IMG/VR virus record: IMGVR_UViG_3300023179_000238
Coordinates: 1-39,653 of that record
From: a virus
Length of the DNA: 39,653 nt
Strand: one strand, 5' to 3'
How positions within the stretch are numbered: position 1 is the first letter of the stretch; each line of letters opens with the position of its first letter. Below are positions 1 through 8,518 of this stretch, in pieces. Under the pieces are notes generated by a model. The model was not told the DNA's origin. It made no database searches and was given only the letters and a program-made list of their open reading frames with translations. The translations under genes were made by a program, and so were the position numbers.

Positions 1-430
1 CAATAACATCATTTACTAAATATGCTTGCATTTTTCCCTCAAAAACATACTTAACCCCTTTTTTTATTGCCTTTTTACAATTAATCTCAAATAAAACACT
101 GTTTAAACTATTTTCATATATTTCTTGCACGTTTTTAACTCCGTTTTGAATAGTGTCTTCAATAATATCTTCAGAAATGAATTTATCTTCATACCACTTT
201 TTGATATAATCGTCACCTTCACTTAGTTCCATACCAAATAAAATTAATATATCGTTAAAGTGTTTATAGTTATACCATAAAGTTTTTTGTTTTGTAAATT
301 CAACAACCCACTTTCTTTCTTCTGTGAAAATTAACCACATGGTACCATCATGATTATAGATGTCGGTTCCTCTAATTGAATCATCAAACTCTTGAAAGAT
401 TAATTTTGTTAGGTTTTCATTTATTTCCAT
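1..430 (-). CDS. Hypothetical protein, 3' end outside window
   Basis: Open frame of 143 codons from an ATG at 430 running off the left edge without a stop, so the C-terminus is missing. The start reads MEINENLTKLIFQEFDDS. The protein is acidic, with many Trp, Tyr and Phe residues. I recognise no domain. It is divergent from the gene at 484, with only 53 bases between them. Confidence 0.75.
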   Translation of the reverse strand, partial: MEINENLTKLIFQEFDDSIRGTDIYNHDGTMWLIFTEERKWVVEFTKQKTLWYNYKHFNDILILFGMELSEGDDYIKKWYEDKFISEDIIEDTIQNGVKNVQEIYENSLNSVLFEINCKKAIKKGVKYVFEGKMQAYLVNDVI

Positions 431-483
431 GATATAAATTTATAATTTTTGTTTTAAAATATCAAACTATTTATATTATTATC

Positions 484-951
484 GTGAAACAACTAATTAG
501 AAAAATATTAAAAGAAGAGTCATTAAAGCAAACTTTAATTAATTCAATTGAAGAATATGGTTATTTGGACACCGCAGAAATGGTTGGTGGTCCTGAAAAT
601 CTTATCAATATTATTGGTGAAGATAGTATTATGGATATGTTAATGTCTTGTTTTAAAAATTTATATGTTCAAAAACGTGGTGGTGATACGTATTTAATGG
701 ATCACGGTCTTCCAATATTGGAAAAAAAATCATCGTTTTGGGGATTGTCTTTAATAGCATATCATGGTTATATTACTAGTAGAATAAATCAATATTTAGA
801 TTATGATACGGTGTCTGGATTGTATAAAAAAGACGTTAGAAGAAATTTTATTAGAGAATTAGTAAAAAGATTTCCTGAGTTATATGTAGAAGATGTTGAT
901 GTTTATTTGGACACTGGGTTATACAACAAAATTGATAGTTTTAGTTTATAA
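484..951 (+). CDS. Leader-bearing hypothetical protein, paralogue A
   Basis: 155 residues from a GTG start, preceded by a CTATTTATA box 11 bases upstream of the start. The N-terminus MKQLIRKILKEESLKQ is basic and amphipathic with an LKE at residues 9-11, so it belongs loosely to the leader group seen further right. Residues 17-37 (TLINSIEEYGYLDTAEMVGG) are almost identical to the next gene, so the two are tandem paralogues that diverge towards the C-terminus. No catalytic motif is visible. Function unknown; packaging into the virion is inferred only from the leader. Confidence 0.8.
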   Translation: MKQLIRKILKEESLKQTLINSIEEYGYLDTAEMVGGPENLINIIGEDSIMDMLMSCFKNLYVQKRGGDTYLMDHGLPILEKKSSFWGLSLIAYHGYITSRINQYLDYDTVSGLYKKDVRRNFIRELVKRFPELYVEDVDVYLDTGLYNKIDSFSL

Positions 952-952
952 T

Positions 953-1360
953 ATGAAAAATATAATTAGAAAAATATTAAAAGAAGAATCATTAAAACAA
1001 TCTTTAATTAATTCAATTGAAGAATATGGTTATTTGGATACCGCAGAAATGGTTGGTGGATTAGAAAACCTATTTAATATCATTGGTGAAGAAAAGTCGG
1101 TTGATTTACTTATGTCTTGTTTTACAGATCTGCATTTAACAAAAAGAAACGATAGTATTACATTATATGATTGGCATCTTCCAATGATTATAAAATATAA
1201 AAATTCTCGTGAGGTGAATAACTCATCTATTGCTCTTAGAATTTTAACAAGATTAGGTGATGATGGTGTTGGCCTTTATAAAAAATATAAAGATGACTTT
1301 ATTAATGAACTAATTTCAAGATTTCCAGAGTTAAGATTATATAGTGATAAATATATTTGA
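953..1360 (+). CDS. Leader-bearing hypothetical protein, paralogue B
   Basis: 135 residues. I take the ATG one base after the stop of the preceding gene, because from there MKNIIRKILKEESLKQ aligns with the start of its paralogue; the longer in-frame version would lie inside that gene. The first 40 residues are close to identical between the two, the middle differs, and both end with a motif like ISRFPEL or VKRFPEL. The genes form a short plus-strand operon with the next gene. Function unknown. Confidence 0.8.
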   Translation: MKNIIRKILKEESLKQSLINSIEEYGYLDTAEMVGGLENLFNIIGEEKSVDLLMSCFTDLHLTKRNDSITLYDWHLPMIIKYKNSREVNNSSIALRILTRLGDDGVGLYKKYKDDFINELISRFPELRLYSDKYI

Positions 1361-1364
1361 TAAT

Positions 1365-2339
1365 ATGAAAATAGTAATAACAGAAGAACAATATAAAAGT
1401 TTAATAAATGAAAACTTATTTAAGGACACATTAAAAGACCTTAAAATAAACACAGGCTTATTATTTACCTTCGGAACAGGAATGGGTGCGTTTATGGGTC
1501 CTGTTGAAAGATTGCTTACAGGATCTGGTTTTTCATTTAGTTCAATAGAAATTTCCCTTTTAATTATCACGGCAATTGCAATTTTAATAAATGACACAAA
1601 TAAAGAATCGTTATTAAATAAATTAAAAGAATTCAATTTAACAAAGGCGCTTGATGGTGTAAAAGATTTAATTAAAAATTCAACGGATATTATAAGATCA
1701 ACCGTTAAAGGAATTATGGGTGTTTCATATTCATTAACCGAGATACTAGGTTTTGCATTTATATTAAATCCTGTAATGAAAATTATAAATTCAATTATAA
1801 ATGATAGAGGTATTACTATAGACAACGTTCAAGTATTATTGAGTGGTGTTGTTTTAGGTGGAATTGTATTTTTTATTAAAAACTTATTAAAAAAATCAAA
1901 AGATAACTTAGATGAAAGTTATATTAGATTATCTGAAGATAATACTGACAATTTACTTGGTTATTTATATGAGATGGGTTTTGATAATGATGATGCATTA
2001 TACGAATTAAACAGCATTACAGATTTTTACGATAACTTACCCGAAACATTAATACTATATAGAGTTGTGTTTGCCGGAAGTAAAGATGAAATCGATACTC
2101 AATATCCCGGTTCACACTATGCAATGGACAAGAAAGATTTATTAGATAGTCATTACACTTCTTTAAGAGATAGTAGTTATGGCGATAAGTGTTATGTAAT
2201 AAAAGTTAAAGCACAAAAACAACTTATTGATAGTTACGAATCAATAAAGAACAATATTCTTTATCCAAACGAACAAGAAATCACATTAAAGAATAAAGGT
2301 TTTGGTGTTGACGTAATAGAAATAATGCAGGTCGATTAA
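1365..2339 (+). CDS. Membrane protein with ADP-ribosyltransferase-like C-terminus
   Basis: 324 residues from the ATG at 1365, four bases after the preceding stop; it starts MKIVITEEQYKSLINE, a short leader ending in I-N-E at 14-16. Hydrophobic segments lie near residues 31-45, 61-76, 122-143 and 156-171. The C-terminal part resembles an R-S-E type mono-ADP-ribosyltransferase: LYRVV with Arg233, a strand GSHYAMDKKDLL near 249-260, and NEQEITL with the E-x-E pair at Glu303 and Glu305. In that family the Arg and Ser hold NAD and the ExE glutamate is catalytic. T4 Alt is a packaged phage enzyme of this class. The membrane segments and weak Ser motif leave room for doubt. It converges with the next gene, overlapping by four bases. 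Confidence 0.5.
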   Translation: MKIVITEEQYKSLINENLFKDTLKDLKINTGLLFTFGTGMGAFMGPVERLLTGSGFSFSSIEISLLIITAIAILINDTNKESLLNKLKEFNLTKALDGVKDLIKNSTDIIRSTVKGIMGVSYSLTEILGFAFILNPVMKIINSIINDRGITIDNVQVLLSGVVLGGIVFFIKNLLKKSKDNLDESYIRLSEDNTDNLLGYLYEMGFDNDDALYELNSITDFYDNLPETLILYRVVFAGSKDEIDTQYPGSHYAMDKKDLLDSHYTSLRDSSYGDKCYVIKVKAQKQLIDSYESIKNNILYPNEQEITLKNKGFGVDVIEIMQVD

Positions 2340-3040
2340 CCTGCATTATCAACAAATTCTAATTCATTTGTTTTTGGATCCCAATCAACAGTCAATGGTT
2401 TGTTTTGGAATTCATATCTTTCATTTAAAACTGCCGCGTTTATAAAATGGGTGTCACCATCAAAAACATAACCATAACCACTATGGATGTGCCCACACAA
2501 GTGAATTTTTGGTTTGATTTCTTGTATTTTAGATAACAAATCTTCACAACCAACATTTTTCCCATCATACGGAACATAATCCAATTTACCAAAGGCAGGT
2601 CCGTGAGTTACAAGTATGTCAACATCTTTTGGTATTAGGTTCCATTTCTCCATGATTTTTTCACCACGAGGTAAATTGAATGCCCAATTATGAAATTCAG
2701 GTTGCCATGGGCTACCCCATATTTTAACCATGTTATCTATGTCTTCACCAGCACCCATCCAATCATCTTGAAGATAATCTATGGTTTTGTAACCAGTTAA
2801 TAAACCTTTAACTTTTTCGTAGTCGTCTTGAAACCCAAAGTCGTGATTACCACATATAAAAGCCTTATAGTCATAGTTATCTATTTTATCATACCACTTA
2901 GCAAAATTTTCTATTTCGTGGATATAACCTCTACTAGTTAAATCACCAGCATGTAATAACAAATCACCACCAGGTAAAAAACCATTAAGTTTTTCGTGTT
3001 TAGTGTGAGTATCTGATATGAATGTTATTCTCATTTTCAT
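2336..3040 (-). CDS. Calcineurin-like metallophosphoesterase
   Basis: 234 residues with all signature motifs of the two-metal phosphoesterase fold in order: SDTH near residue 9, HAGDL near 31, CGNHD near 63, VTHGP near 147 and CGHIHSGYG near 184. These residues bind the metals and the phosphate. Substrate cannot be read from sequence; relatives act on phosphoproteins, nucleotides or cyclic nucleotides. Length and absence of a signal peptide suggest a cytoplasmic single-domain enzyme. It follows the thioesterase gene on the same strand with a short gap containing TATATTTG, a possible -7 box. Confidence 0.9.
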   Translation of the reverse strand: MKMRITFISDTHTKHEKLNGFLPGGDLLLHAGDLTSRGYIHEIENFAKWYDKIDNYDYKAFICGNHDFGFQDDYEKVKGLLTGYKTIDYLQDDWMGAGEDIDNMVKIWGSPWQPEFHNWAFNLPRGEKIMEKWNLIPKDVDILVTHGPAFGKLDYVPYDGKNVGCEDLLSKIQEIKPKIHLCGHIHSGYGYVFDGDTHFINAAVLNERYEFQNKPLTVDWDPKTNELEFVDNAG

Positions 3041-3057
3041 AATACAAATATAATAAA

Positions 3058-3465
3058 TTATTTTGGATTGGCATCAATTAATGCTTGAATTCTTTTTTTT
3101 CCTTTTTCTCCGATTGGAATTGGGTTTCCTTCCTCGTCAATATGAACAAATTTAATGTGTGTTTTTAAAACCAAAACTTGTTTTCCTGTATAAACATTAT
3201 GTGCCCTTGCTTCCATGTATAACATTACTGAACTATTACCGACTGCGGTTGGGTAACCGTATATTTTTAATAACTGTCCTTCTCTTGCCGGCTTTTCAAA
3301 ATTACATTTATCAATTGATACTGTAACCATTCTTGGGGTATCACAAAGTTGCATAGAATACCCAGCAGCTGCTCCATCCAAGATTGATAGTAATTTTCCA
3401 CCAAATAGATTCCCGTGAAACCCTAAGTCTGATTTTTTAATAGGGTGTGTTGATATTAGTTCCAT
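3058..3465 (-). CDS. Hotdog-fold acyl-CoA thioesterase (YciA/BACH-like)
   Basis: 135 residues starting MELISTHPIKKSDLGFHGNLFGGKLLSILDG. The stretch FHGNLFGGKLLSILDGAA matches the active-site helix of acyl-CoA thioesterases, where N and D of 'GNxFGG..L..MD' are catalytic, and FEKPAREGQLLKIYG is the typical following strand. Relatives are hexameric or trimeric and hydrolyse acyl-CoA to free fatty acid and CoA. This is an unusual cargo for a phage and could alter host lipid or CoA pools. The stop abuts the next gene upstream by one base, so the genes are probably co-transcribed. Confidence 0.85.
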   Translation of the reverse strand: MELISTHPIKKSDLGFHGNLFGGKLLSILDGAAAGYSMQLCDTPRMVTVSIDKCNFEKPAREGQLLKIYGYPTAVGNSSVMLYMEARAHNVYTGKQVLVLKTHIKFVHIDEEGNPIPIGEKGKKRIQALIDANPK

Positions 3466-3786
3466 TTAATATTTATCAATTTGTTTTTTAATCTTTTCTA
3501 ATAATTCATTGGATATGTTCTCAGACTCACGTACTTCTTCCAATAATGTTTTTATTTCTTTTTTGGATCTTTCTTTTGATTTGCGTCTGGTTTTTAATTC
3601 AACTTGATATAAATGATATGAAACCTCATCGACATTTTTAAGTTTTTGTAAATACTTTTCGATTCTTTGGTCTAACACTCGACTACTATAAACATCAATT
3701 AAGATGTCAATTGATTTAAATAGTTCATCCAATCTACCTTTAAGATATTGTATTTCACCGTATTTTAATATTTCTTTATCTGTCAT
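3466..3786 (-). CDS. Hypothetical charged helical protein
   Basis: 106 residues, highly charged and probably all helical with coiled-coil potential between residues 10 and 100. No Cys, no membrane segment and no motif I recognise. Its stop codon touches the start of the thioesterase gene, so the two are likely translated from one mRNA. Confidence 0.75.
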   Translation of the reverse strand: MTDKEILKYGEIQYLKGRLDELFKSIDILIDVYSSRVLDQRIEKYLQKLKNVDEVSYHLYQVELKTRRKSKERSKKEIKTLLEEVRESENISNELLEKIKKQIDKY

Positions 3787-3847
3787 AATTTTTTGTATAA
3801 TGAAATATATAAAAATTATAAAAAAATATCAATTAAGGAAAATTAAA

Positions 3848-4123
3848 TTATTTTTGATTTTCGTAATAATCTTTGTCATACATCCAAATATCATCTTCAG
3901 GAATTAATGTTAGTTTGGATATGAATTTATTGTCTTCAGCGTCGTAAATCTTAACCCAATAACCTATACCTGAATCGGTTGGTCTATATCTGGGTAGATT
4001 ATTAATTCCAACAACAATACCTTTAGATTCTGTCGGTATATCTTCTCCTTTAACATACCACACAATTATCCTATCTTTATCTTTAAGTTTTGGATTTGGT
4101 TCATTTAGGTTTCTTTCTTCCAT
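3848..4123 (-). CDS. Hypothetical beta-rich protein
   Basis: 91 residues. The middle (DRIIVWYVKGEDIPTESKGI followed by VVGINNLPRY) looks like a small SH3-like barrel as found in many phage accessory proteins, but I cannot name a family. An ATATTTATA box lies about nine bases upstream of the ATG on the coding strand, and the gene is divergent from the one at 4138. Confidence 0.75.
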   Translation of the reverse strand: MEERNLNEPNPKLKDKDRIIVWYVKGEDIPTESKGIVVGINNLPRYRPTDSGIGYWVKIYDAEDNKFISKLTLIPEDDIWMYDKDYYENQK

Positions 4124-4137
4124 ATAGTTATAAATAT

Positions 4138-4353
4138 ATGATTAAATTTTTAAAATATCTACTTGTTGAAATAATGAATAAGTATGGTTCTTTTATGTGG
4201 TTTGGTACTCACGTATCTATGACACAAACCGATTGGCATTGGGTACTTGAAACTTTTTTTTGTGTTTTAGTGAACTTTTTAATGATTTTTTCCGTATATT
4301 TGCAATACAGAGAAAAACAAAATGAAGACTTACGAAAAACTGACAATACCTGA
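4138..4353 (+). CDS. Small single-pass membrane protein
   Basis: 71 residues from the ATG at 4138 (a start further upstream would run into the divergent gene). It begins MIKFLKYLLVEIMNKYG and has one strong membrane helix, LETFFCVLVNFLMIFSVYLQ, near residues 38-57, followed by a charged tail. The 3' end overlaps the next gene in another frame by 32 bases. Function unknown. Confidence 0.6.
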   Translation: MIKFLKYLLVEIMNKYGSFMWFGTHVSMTQTDWHWVLETFFCVLVNFLMIFSVYLQYREKQNEDLRKTDNT

Positions 4354-4912
4354 AGATTCTGCTTGGAACAGAAAAGGAGTTTCTGCATGGATATGGCGAA
4401 AAACACACTGGAAAATAAGATACTTTATCGGAGGTATAAAAAATATCTTTAGATGGATGCCAACTTTATATCAAGATAAAGATTGGGATGATTGGTATAT
4501 CTTAACAATTCTACAAAAGAAAATAGAATTTCAAAGAAAAGAAATAATTTACGCAAATCGTCACATAGATGTTGATAGAGATAATCGTGATATGACAATA
4601 GTTTTAAACCTTATTGAAAGAGTTAAAGACAAATTCTATAATACTGAATATCTTGATTACGAAGAAAGTGATTTCAGGTTCGATCCTGTTGATGACAATG
4701 AAGATCTTTACTCAATGGAAGTTGATGTATTATCTGAAAGATATGATGAGTTTTTAAAAAAATATAAATCAAGTGCTCGTAAAGTATTAAAACAAAAACC
4801 TAATTTAAATAAAAAAGATTTATGTTTTTATGTTTCAAAACATAATCAAGAAAAGGCACATAATTTATTGTTTAAAATTTTAAAAGAAAGAATGAGATGG
4901 TGGTGGGATTAA
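4322..4912 (+). CDS. Hypothetical protein rich in Trp, Arg and Lys
   Basis: 196 residues. The N-terminal 60 residues are unusually rich in Trp (SAWNRKGVSAWIWRKTHWK, then RWMPTLYQDKDWDDWYIL), followed by a helical region. I recall similar proteins in phages without an assigned role. The gene starts inside the preceding one and its last 16 bases overlap the next, so the three are co-translated. Confidence 0.75.
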   Translation: MKTYEKLTIPEDSAWNRKGVSAWIWRKTHWKIRYFIGGIKNIFRWMPTLYQDKDWDDWYILTILQKKIEFQRKEIIYANRHIDVDRDNRDMTIVLNLIERVKDKFYNTEYLDYEESDFRFDPVDDNEDLYSMEVDVLSERYDEFLKKYKSSARKVLKQKPNLNKKDLCFYVSKHNQEKAHNLLFKILKERMRWWWD

Positions 4913-5076
4913 AAGTATTTAAGGTAAAAGATAAAGAAACGTATAATCATTTAAATACCGTTTTATCTGGTTGGTGTTTTTTTAGAAATGAAGGTGATGA
5001 ATATTACGTTAAAGCACCTTTAAATAGAACAATAGAAAGTTTGATTGAAATGGGTATGATAACTGAAGTTATCTAA
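4897..5076 (+). CDS. Small hypothetical protein
   Basis: 59 residues, MVVGLKVFKVKDKETYNHL onward, starting inside the preceding frame and ending with TAA at 5074-5076. The composition is that of a small folded alpha/beta protein with a central WCFFRNEGDEYYVKAP strand pair. It converges with the secreted protein gene and overlaps its 3' end by eight bases. Confidence 0.6.
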   Translation: MVVGLKVFKVKDKETYNHLNTVLSGWCFFRNEGDEYYVKAPLNRTIESLIEMGMITEVI

Positions 5077-7300
5077 TAATTGTTAAATGTCCTTGTATTC
5101 GTTTTCTTTCGTCGGTCCCCTCAATACCAAAAGTAATTACCCAAAAATACACTCCGTCTTGACATTTTTTATTATTGTATGTTCCATCCCATGTTGCTGA
5201 TGGATTATGACTTTCCCATATTGTGTTACCCCATCGGTTAAAAATTAAAAGTTCAAATCTATAAGGATCATAACCTGAAGTGAACACCGGACCCCATTCA
5301 TTATTAACTTCATTACCATCAGGAGTAAATGTGTTAGGGATAAAAATTAATTCTTCAGGACATTTATCAATACTTATTGTTGTTTGTTGTGGTTGCGAAA
5401 CACAACCATCGTCAGATGTTTGAGTAACGGTTATAACATATAATCCTTCTTGTAACCAAGTATAATTAATAGGGTTACCTTCAATAGTATCTGACATTAT
5501 AATCCAATTAAATAAACCTGGTAAGTTTGAACTTGTGGTATAAATCTTAGGTAGAGAATCTCCTTCACAAAGTTCAAAAAATTCATTAGAGGGGGTTATT
5601 GGTAAGATGATTGGTTGCGGATTTACTGTAACATTAATTGTTGTGTCAAAAACACAACTAGATTGGGTGTAAGTGTATGTTACGTTGTTTGAAATATTAT
5701 TTACTGAGGGACAGAATTGTCCATTTAGTACGTTATCCCCACTAAAAACACCACCTAAAGGTAAACCACTTAAACTAACACAATTATTATAAGAACAAAA
5801 AGGACCAATAGGTGTTATGGTAGGATTTATATTAAATATAAAAGTATTAAAATACGATGTATCACTATAACAACCATTTTGATTTGTAGAATAAACACTT
5901 ACTGAGTTTTGATAAATTCCTGAAGGTAGTTGTGACCAATCGGTTGTTATATTTTCAGTTCCCTGACCGTTAGTTATAATTGAATTTGATGTCCATACAT
6001 AATTAAAACCATTACCCATTGTTGGTACTGAAAATTGTTCAGAACTTGATAAAAAACAAATAGTGTCTTCACCCATTATCGGTGTCATAAAAATTTGTGG
6101 TGGATCTGTTAATAAAACATTTGAGGAAACAGTACAACCGGCAGCATCTGTTATTGTAAAAGAATAGTTACCTGAACAAAGTGATGTTTGATTAAACTGT
6201 GGTGGTTGAGATCCATTCCAAGATATTGTTTGAATACCATTTCCTCCTTGTGGTATAATATTTATAGTTCCATCACAATATGAATTACAAGTTGGGTTTG
6301 TAATATTAATTACTGGTTGTGGTAAATTTGGTGGTCCAGGTAAAACAAATACGGTATCGGGACCTAACCCTCCATTAATATTACAGGCAGCCCATCCTGC
6401 ATTACAAGAAGGGTAAACAAAATGACAAGTATAGTTCGCACCTTGTTGTGGTGGAGTTACAGTAATTGTCGGTCCTGTACCAATAGGATTGGGATTACCA
6501 ACTTGATACCAAGTAACTAGTGGAGTTACTACAGGTCCTGATGGTGTGAATCTAATCCCCTCATTTTGTGTTGACCATTGATTATTGTTTCTAATTGATG
6601 TAGATACGGGTGGTTGAACTAAAACCGCCTGTGTCCCTGTGTTATTATGAAGTCCGTGAACAGCATTACCCGAATTCCAAGTACCACAAATAGGTTTATT
6701 TAAAATATGAGTTTCTATTACGTTTGTGGTTTCATAAATTTTTATTTGACTACTATATAATTGGTTTGTACAAGAAAACATAGGTATTTGATAATAAGAG
6801 ATTACCAATCTCCTACAAGGAGCAGTACCGTATACCGCATATTTTATTGTACCACCAATCCCTGGATTTATATCTTGCCAAGGACCCATTATACAATTCA
6901 TTGGTGCTGAACCTGTACTATTAGGTATTGGTGTGGTTATCCATGTAGATGTTTGCCCTGCGGAAAACCCAATCCAATTATTAGAACCAATATAAAATGA
7001 ATTATATGTTTGCCCGAAAAAACAAAAATTAAACCCAATAGGGATTACATTTGATATGGCATCATCATTTAAAAAAACTTGGGTTCCGTTAGTGTATGAA
7101 TCGGGTGAATATGGTACATTCGTAACACCATAATTAGTTGTTTGATTTGGGTTAGAGCCAGCACCACATTGACTTAAATCTGCCGTTAATGTTGTTGAGT
7201 TTACACCGCAAGGTAGTAATTGGTCGGACCCTAAATATGGACAGTATTGTGCATTACTATAAAACGTAATAAACAAAAATAGATATTTAAATAATTTCAT
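5069..7300 (-). CDS. Secreted protein with type IX (type B) C-terminal sorting domain
   Basis: 743 residues; ATG at 7300 preferred over the TTG two codons earlier, because MKLFKYLFLFITFYSNAQ is a clean signal peptide cleaved after Ala. Residues ~20-250 form the Cys-rich region that flavobacterial surface proteins place before their repeats (for instance IPIGFNFCFFGQTYNSFYIG). The middle holds Ig/PKD- and SprB-like repeats (ITDAAGCTVSSNVLL). The last ~90 residues (FIPNTFTPDGNEVNNEW, IFNRWGNTIWES, WDGTYNNKKCQDGVYFW) are the CHU_C / TIGR04131 type B sorting domain that the type IX machinery recognises. A phage thus appears to export an adhesin-like protein through host secretion. An ATATTTAT box precedes the start. 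Confidence 0.9.
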   Translation of the reverse strand: MKLFKYLFLFITFYSNAQYCPYLGSDQLLPCGVNSTTLTADLSQCGAGSNPNQTTNYGVTNVPYSPDSYTNGTQVFLNDDAISNVIPIGFNFCFFGQTYNSFYIGSNNWIGFSAGQTSTWITTPIPNSTGSAPMNCIMGPWQDINPGIGGTIKYAVYGTAPCRRLVISYYQIPMFSCTNQLYSSQIKIYETTNVIETHILNKPICGTWNSGNAVHGLHNNTGTQAVLVQPPVSTSIRNNNQWSTQNEGIRFTPSGPVVTPLVTWYQVGNPNPIGTGPTITVTPPQQGANYTCHFVYPSCNAGWAACNINGGLGPDTVFVLPGPPNLPQPVINITNPTCNSYCDGTINIIPQGGNGIQTISWNGSQPPQFNQTSLCSGNYSFTITDAAGCTVSSNVLLTDPPQIFMTPIMGEDTICFLSSSEQFSVPTMGNGFNYVWTSNSIITNGQGTENITTDWSQLPSGIYQNSVSVYSTNQNGCYSDTSYFNTFIFNINPTITPIGPFCSYNNCVSLSGLPLGGVFSGDNVLNGQFCPSVNNISNNVTYTYTQSSCVFDTTINVTVNPQPIILPITPSNEFFELCEGDSLPKIYTTSSNLPGLFNWIIMSDTIEGNPINYTWLQEGLYVITVTQTSDDGCVSQPQQTTISIDKCPEELIFIPNTFTPDGNEVNNEWGPVFTSGYDPYRFELLIFNRWGNTIWESHNPSATWDGTYNNKKCQDGVYFWVITFGIEGTDERKRIQGHLTIIR

Positions 7301-7306
7301 ATACAA

Positions 7307-7315
7307 AATAAATAT
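7307..7315 (-). promoter_or_regulatory. ATATTTATT box of secreted type IX protein
   Basis: Coding strand ATATTTATT six bases before the ATG at 7300. Confidence 0.45.
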
Positions 7316-7387
7316 ATTTTATTTTTAATAAATGTTCTTAAAAATTAAAGATCTGAACATCTATTACTTTTGAGTTAGCAAAATATA

Positions 7388-7777
7388 CTAAATCTTAACC
7401 CATTTATTATCGTGATTATATTTAAAAGATCCTATATATTCTTTTTTCCATTCGTGTGGTTCAACTAATGATAAAAAAACATTTCTGTTTTCTGAATAAT
7501 ATAGATGGTAAACATTCCCAATTACCGGTTCAAAAGTAAACCTTGCGTTATAAACCAAATCATTCCACTTGTATTCCTCCACCAATTTATCATACTCTTT
7601 TTTTAACTCAACAAATCTGTCCTCAAAATGTTTGTTAACTTTTTCAACTCTTGTGTTTTTCCATCCTTGTATGTTTTCAATTCTAATGGCAGGTGCACCA
7701 ACATTTGATCCATAAGGTAATATGTTTGGTGAGTCAGAAACGTTGTCAGGTTTTTTATTAGTAGTTTCCTCTCCCAC
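7388..7777 (-). CDS. DUF2452 family protein
   Basis: 129 residues from a GTG start. The pattern ILPYGSNVGAPAIRIENI followed by a coiled linker and YNARFTFEPVIGNVYHLY, then LSLVEPHEW, is characteristic of DUF2452, a small family in Bacteroidota and some phages with no known activity. It is the last gene of the long minus-strand operon and overlaps a 27-codon leader frame that ends just after its start, suggesting translational coupling. Confidence 0.8.
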   Translation of the reverse strand: MGEETTNKKPDNVSDSPNILPYGSNVGAPAIRIENIQGWKNTRVEKVNKHFEDRFVELKKEYDKLVEEYKWNDLVYNARFTFEPVIGNVYHLYYSENRNVFLSLVEPHEWKKEYIGSFKYNHDNKWVKI

Positions 7778-7841
7778 AATAAATCATCTCTTTAATTCTT
7801 TCTTGCTCTAACCAAGCAAGGTATTTAAATAATCTTATCAT
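7758..7841 (-). CDS. Possible 27-codon leader peptide
   Basis: Reads MIRLFKYLAWLEQERIKEM and ends with TAA 17 bases inside the DUF2452 gene, which begins in another frame at a GTG. A short frame overlapping a weak downstream start is a common way to couple translation. Only spacing and the plausible start support it. Confidence 0.4.
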   Translation of the reverse strand: MIRLFKYLAWLEQERIKEMIYCGRGNY

Positions 7842-7844
7842 ATC

Positions 7845-8267
7845 TTAATTTATTACGTCCACTAAATATTGACCAGAACCAAGTTTTACTTTTTCACAAC
7901 CTTCTTGACTGTCCATCTCATCCATCCAATTATCCCAATTTTTATTCAATAAGTCAACAAACGCATCGTTGTTTCCTCTATCTTTATATCTTTGGATATA
8001 CTCATCTTTGATGTCTCTTTGTGGGTATAGTAAAACATACGGTATTCCTTTTTTAAGGAGTGCGTCTCTAACGTCTTTGTGTGATGATACAAGGATCATA
8101 TCAACCTTTGGGTCCTGAATGTTTCTTTCAATATGTTCAATATAGTTTGCAGGAAATAGTTTCTTATCAAACTTTGAACTATCACTGTCCAATACGTTTT
8201 TATCTGTGGTGTTAAAATAAGTTGTTTTCCCTACACCAGGAAATGCTGAATATACTTTTGTTTTCAT
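7845..8267 (-). CDS. P-loop NTPase, kinase-like
   Basis: 140 residues with a Walker A motif near the N-terminus, AFPGVGKTTYF (Gly11 to Thr16), followed by LDSDSSKF, which in small phage kinases provides the acceptor-site Asp. No Walker B or lid typical of thymidylate or adenylate kinase stands out, though YPQRDIKDEYIQRYKDRG resembles a lid helix with Arg residues. It probably phosphorylates a nucleotide or polynucleotide end. Located in the operon with a 2H phosphoesterase and thymidylate synthase. Confidence 0.7.
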   Translation of the reverse strand: MKTKVYSAFPGVGKTTYFNTTDKNVLDSDSSKFDKKLFPANYIEHIERNIQDPKVDMILVSSHKDVRDALLKKGIPYVLLYPQRDIKDEYIQRYKDRGNNDAFVDLLNKNWDNWMDEMDSQEGCEKVKLGSGQYLVDVIN

Positions 8268-8269
8268 AA

Positions 8270-8518
8270 TTATATTTTTTCGTAAGTCATTTCAAAAATG
8301 TCAGGCTTGCATGGATAGAATTCACCCTTAACTCCTTTGATTATGTAGTCACCCCAACACATTTCCATTTTACCTTCCAATGTGTTAATGAAATGTTTTA
8401 CCTCATCTTCATCTGTATTTATTATTAGATTATCACCTAACATTTCATAAACTTGTTCAATGTTATCAGATACCCATTGTATCGCATCAATTTCTACTGG
8501 TTTTTTTCTGTATTTCAT
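8270..8518 (-). CDS. Conserved small phage protein (MKYRKKPVEIDAIQW type)
   Basis: 82 residues. The start MKYRKKPVEIDAIQW and the end GDYIIKGVKGEFYPCKPDIF are the hallmark of a small protein very common in phages of Gram-positive and Gram-negative hosts, without a proven role. The stop is two bases from the kinase-like gene and the start overlaps the 2H phosphoesterase gene by four bases (ATGA). Confidence 0.8.
   Translation of the reverse strand: MKYRKKPVEIDAIQWVSDNIEQVYEMLGDNLIINTDEDEVKHFINTLEGKMEMCWGDYIIKGVKGEFYPCKPDIFEMTYEKI

Noticed and set aside
1337-1825. Minus-strand 162-codon frame opposite the ADP-ribosyltransferase-like gene
   Set aside because: Shadow frame; the plus-strand gene has leader, operon spacing and domain motifs.
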